From Brachynemurus nebulosus (taxonomy: Eukaryota > Arthropoda > Insecta > Neuroptera > Myrmeleontidae), in the NCBI GenBank assembly GCA_035578155.1, contig JAPWDM010000043.1, positions 2,279,419 through 2,343,418 on the forward strand: DNA of 64,000 nucleotides, read 5' to 3'. The position numbers and the translations under genes are program-made. The notes below the pieces were generated by a model. That model saw only the letters and a list, made by a program, of their open reading frames with translations, did not search any database and had not been told where the DNA came from. This document shows, piece by piece, positions 61,551 to 64,000 of this stretch; positions within the stretch are counted from its first letter, which is position 1; every line of letters begins with the position of its first letter.

Positions 61551-61805
61551 TATTAAATATGATAAATTATACGTAGATGGTCAATTATTTAAAGCTGATT
61601 CTTTTCAAAAAATTACTGCAGTAAATGATAAGAAGCGACTTCGAAATGACGATTCACATAATTCAGAGAAATCGAAAAACCAGATCAAGGTGAAAATAAA
61701 TTTACAATTAAGACTTCATCCATTGATAGATATCTTCGTCCATGTTCGCAATCGTATATGAGCGACGGGTCAGTGGACAGTAATATATAGCAACTAAGGA
61801 AAACA

Positions 61806-62520
61806 GTGAATGATAAAAATAGTTTTAAAATATTGTTATGGAATTGTAATGGAATACAAAATTTTTTGAGTCTTCAATCAAAACAACAACAAAAAATGCA
61901 GGAATGTGATATTATAATGTTAAGTGAAACGTGGTTATGTAATGATTTCAATTTCAAAATATTAAACGAATTTGCACACTATAATGTAAAAGCTACAAAA
62001 CCAAAATCAGTGGGCCGACCAAGTGGTGGTATGGTAATATTTATAAATAAAAATATTGAACATGTTTTGATTGAAAATACGAACTTGTGGATTGTATACA
62101 ATGTCAAAATTAGTTTAAATTGGTTTATTGTTGTTTATGTTTACTTTAATCCATCATATGAATTAGATATAATTTTAAATTTATTGTTTGATTTGTTAAC
62201 ACAATTATCTGAAAATTATCAGTCACATCCAATAGTTATTTGTGGAGATATGAACTGTCGAATTGGTAATTTGGGACAAAGGGTATGATGAAATTTTTGA
62301 TGATACTATATTATATAATTCTAGGAGCTCCATGGATACTGTTGTCAATAAACGAGGTAAAACAAATGTTCAGTTCATGACTGATCAAAATTATTTTGTA
62401 ATAAATGGAAGGAGCGAAAGTGATCAGCTGGGACAATATACTTTTATAAATAAAAATGGATGCAGCGTGATTGATCTGGTGTGGGCAAACGACATTGCAG
62501 TTACAAAAGTTGTAGTTTAA
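61806..62520 (+). pseudogene. LINE (Jockey/CR1-like) endonuclease domain
   Basis: The frame 61806-62288 carries an APE-type endonuclease: ILLWNCNGI (Asn), IIMLSETWL (catalytic Glu), GRPSGGMVIF, VVYVYFNPS and VICGDMNCRIG (Asp-Asn equivalent, with NCR). It shifts frame near 62280 into YDEIFDDTILYNSR, QYTFINKNGCSVIDLVWAND (S-x-D motif). Frame change and later breaks show it is not intact. It would nick DNA to prime reverse transcription in an active element. Confidence 0.85.
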
Positions 62521-62635
62521 AGTATGTGATTTTACCCTCACATCAGATCACTTACCGTGCATTCTGTATATTGATAACAAAACTAAAACTTTTCTGAATG
62601 ACGACAGTATCACTGGGACTTCTATTATACACTAT

Positions 62636-63058
62636 TTGAAATGGAACGAATCCCAAAGTAAAATATTTTTTGAAGAAATGGAAAATTTTGAATGCAGCTC
62701 TGACGTTGAGGATGTTAGCTCCATTTACACTAATTTAAGTCAAAAAATAAAAAACGTATCTGTTACACTAAATATGTGCGTAAATAAAAAACTTTCTAAC
62801 AGTAACAAAAACAAATACTTTCATTACAGCAAACCATGGTTTGATCAAGATTGTAAAGAGAAAAAAATTCATGTCAGAGGTGTATTCAAATTGGCTAAAA
62901 ATAACAATTTTAAAAAAGATTTAGTCCAAGTATATACTTATGAGAAAAAACAATATAAAGAACTTCTGAAAACAAAAAAAGCTATCTACTATGATAAATT
63001 ACATAATGATCTATCCAATGTAAAAAATAGTGGGGAATTCTGGAAGGCCAAAAAATAA
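62636..63058 (+). pseudogene. LINE linker between endonuclease and RT
   Basis: A 140-codon frame with KPWFDQDCKEKKIHVRGVFK and KKQYKELLKTKKAIYYDKLH, the usual Trp/Lys-rich linker of Jockey/CR1-type ORF2. It is separated from the endonuclease part by a frame change in 62521-62635 and from RT by another near 63050. Confidence 0.8.
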
Positions 63059-64000
63059 ATTTAGAAAAATAAAAAATACTACGGATTTATCATGTATTAG
63101 CGATCAGGTTTGGAGGGAGCACTTTGAACTAATTTATCCAGTTAATTTAGTTAAGGAAGTTTTTTTAAATGTAAAACACCCCTACCTAGATGCAGATATT
63201 TCGTTGAATGAGTTAAACAATGCCATCAAAAACATTAAAAACAACAAAGCACCAGGACCAGATGGTATACCGAATGAATTTATAAAAAATTTACCCGAAA
63301 ATTGTTTGCTCTTAATACTAAAAATGTTCAATGTCATTCTATCGGAAGAAAAAACACCCCCCGATTGACTAGGAGTAAGTTAGTGTTATTGTTTAAAAAA
63401 GGATCCAGGGAAGACCCTACCAATTATAGGAATATAGCTTTGTTGAATTCAATTATGAAAATATTTACAAAAATATTAAGTGATCGCTTGTTAACGTGGG
63501 CAGAAAGCGCAAATATTTTACCTGAAAACCAGGCCGGGTTTAGAAAGGGCAGAAGTTGTCAAGACAATATCTTTATTTTAAACACATTAATCAACATTTC
63601 CGTTGCACGTAGTAAGGGGAAAATGTATAGTTGTTTTGTAGATCTTAGACGCGCGTTTGATACAGTGAATCACAATTTACTTTGGGAAAAATTACGATCT
63701 ATAGGAGTAAGCCGTAAAATTATTAAAATCATTGAAAGTATATATAAATCAGGAAAACTCTTACTAAACTTGTTAACACAAAATTTAGAAATTAATCTAA
63801 CCGTTGGTGTTATGCAAGGGGACTCACTGAGTCCACTGTTATTCATATTATTTCTCAGCGACTTAAAAACTTTCTTTGAGGAGCACAGAGTTATGGGAGT
63901 AAAATTAAATAATAGTTACATATCGCATATTCTGTTTGCCAATGACTGCACAATAGTCGCTGAAAACGAGTTGGAACTCCAGCATAGCTTAAATATTTTC
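63045..64000 (+). pseudogene. LINE reverse transcriptase, runs off the window
   Basis: The first part (to 63368) has NNKAPGPDGIPNEFIK. After a frameshift near 63365 the frame starting about 63377 stays open to 64000: LVLLFKKGSREDPTNYRNIA, NQAGFRKGRSCQDN, CFVDLRRAFDTV (first catalytic Asp), GVMQGDSLSPLLF, and HILFANDCTIVA at 63926-63961. The catalytic pair, normally ADD, reads AND (codon AAT at 63941-63943), so the enzyme should be inactive. The element continues beyond the window. Confidence 0.88.

Overview
This is an AT-rich piece of an animal nuclear genome, most likely an insect. It holds one recognisable host gene, the 3' half of a TRPM-type cation channel on the + strand. Everything else I can identify is transposable elements, their remains and simple repeats. 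The host assignment rests on consensus splice sites, animal-type introns, and insect-type retroelements (Ty3/gypsy, BEL/Pao, Jockey/CR1-like LINE, hAT, Tc1, Helitron/Helentron-like, Harbinger-like MITEs). I see no prokaryotic features, rRNA, CRISPR or complete canonical tRNA gene. Species cannot be named from the sequence alone.

Layout. 1-17035: TRPM exons at 1217-1417, 11378-11729, 11790-11935, 12457-12678 and 15197-17035 give S1 to S6, the TRP domain and a long C-terminal tail; the gene's 5' half lies before the window. The 10-kb intron after the first exon is filled with a fold-back MITE's neighbourhood, a broken repeat-encoded gene, two head-to-tail copies of a 1.3-kb non-coding repeat, and a complete but dead mag-like gypsy element (5633-10557, minus strand, 5-bp target duplication CATAG). 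17074-20859: an element with terminal inverted repeats made of GATCCAATT iterations, with a 1.7-kb Helentron-like repeat (copy A) inside it. 20860-31430: sparse DNA with hAT remnants, a retropepsin fragment, a 456-bp MITE, a large (TA)-centred palindrome and two inverted ~0.6-kb copies of a repeat that carries a tRNA-like SINE.

31435-52404 is one old Helentron-like repeat (copy C) split by nested insertions. The largest is a 16.9-kb provirus-like gypsy element (31893-48745, minus strand) with LTRs, a Leu-tRNA-like primer site, gag, pol and an intact 605-codon glycoprotein ORF resembling chuvirus glycoproteins. That element itself contains a 1.6-kb hAT element (in its leader) and Helentron-like copy B (inside its 5' LTR). 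A 1.9-kb Helitron and a pair of fold-back MITEs interrupt the rest of copy C. The order of insertion can be read directly.

52405-64000: a 690-bp element with TAA target duplication carrying its own small ORF, a BEL/Pao pol 3' half interrupted by a 263-bp hAT-type MITE, a 476-bp palindrome centred on (AT)n, a third gypsy remnant joined to a truncated Tc1 transposase, and a LINE running off the window end whose RT catalytic motif reads FAND instead of FADD.

Most elements are non-functional (stops, frameshifts, deletions). The possible exceptions are the captured glycoprotein ORF and the small ORF of the 690-bp element. Junctions, target duplications and ORF breaks were read by eye. Family names rest on recalled motifs, and no database search was run.
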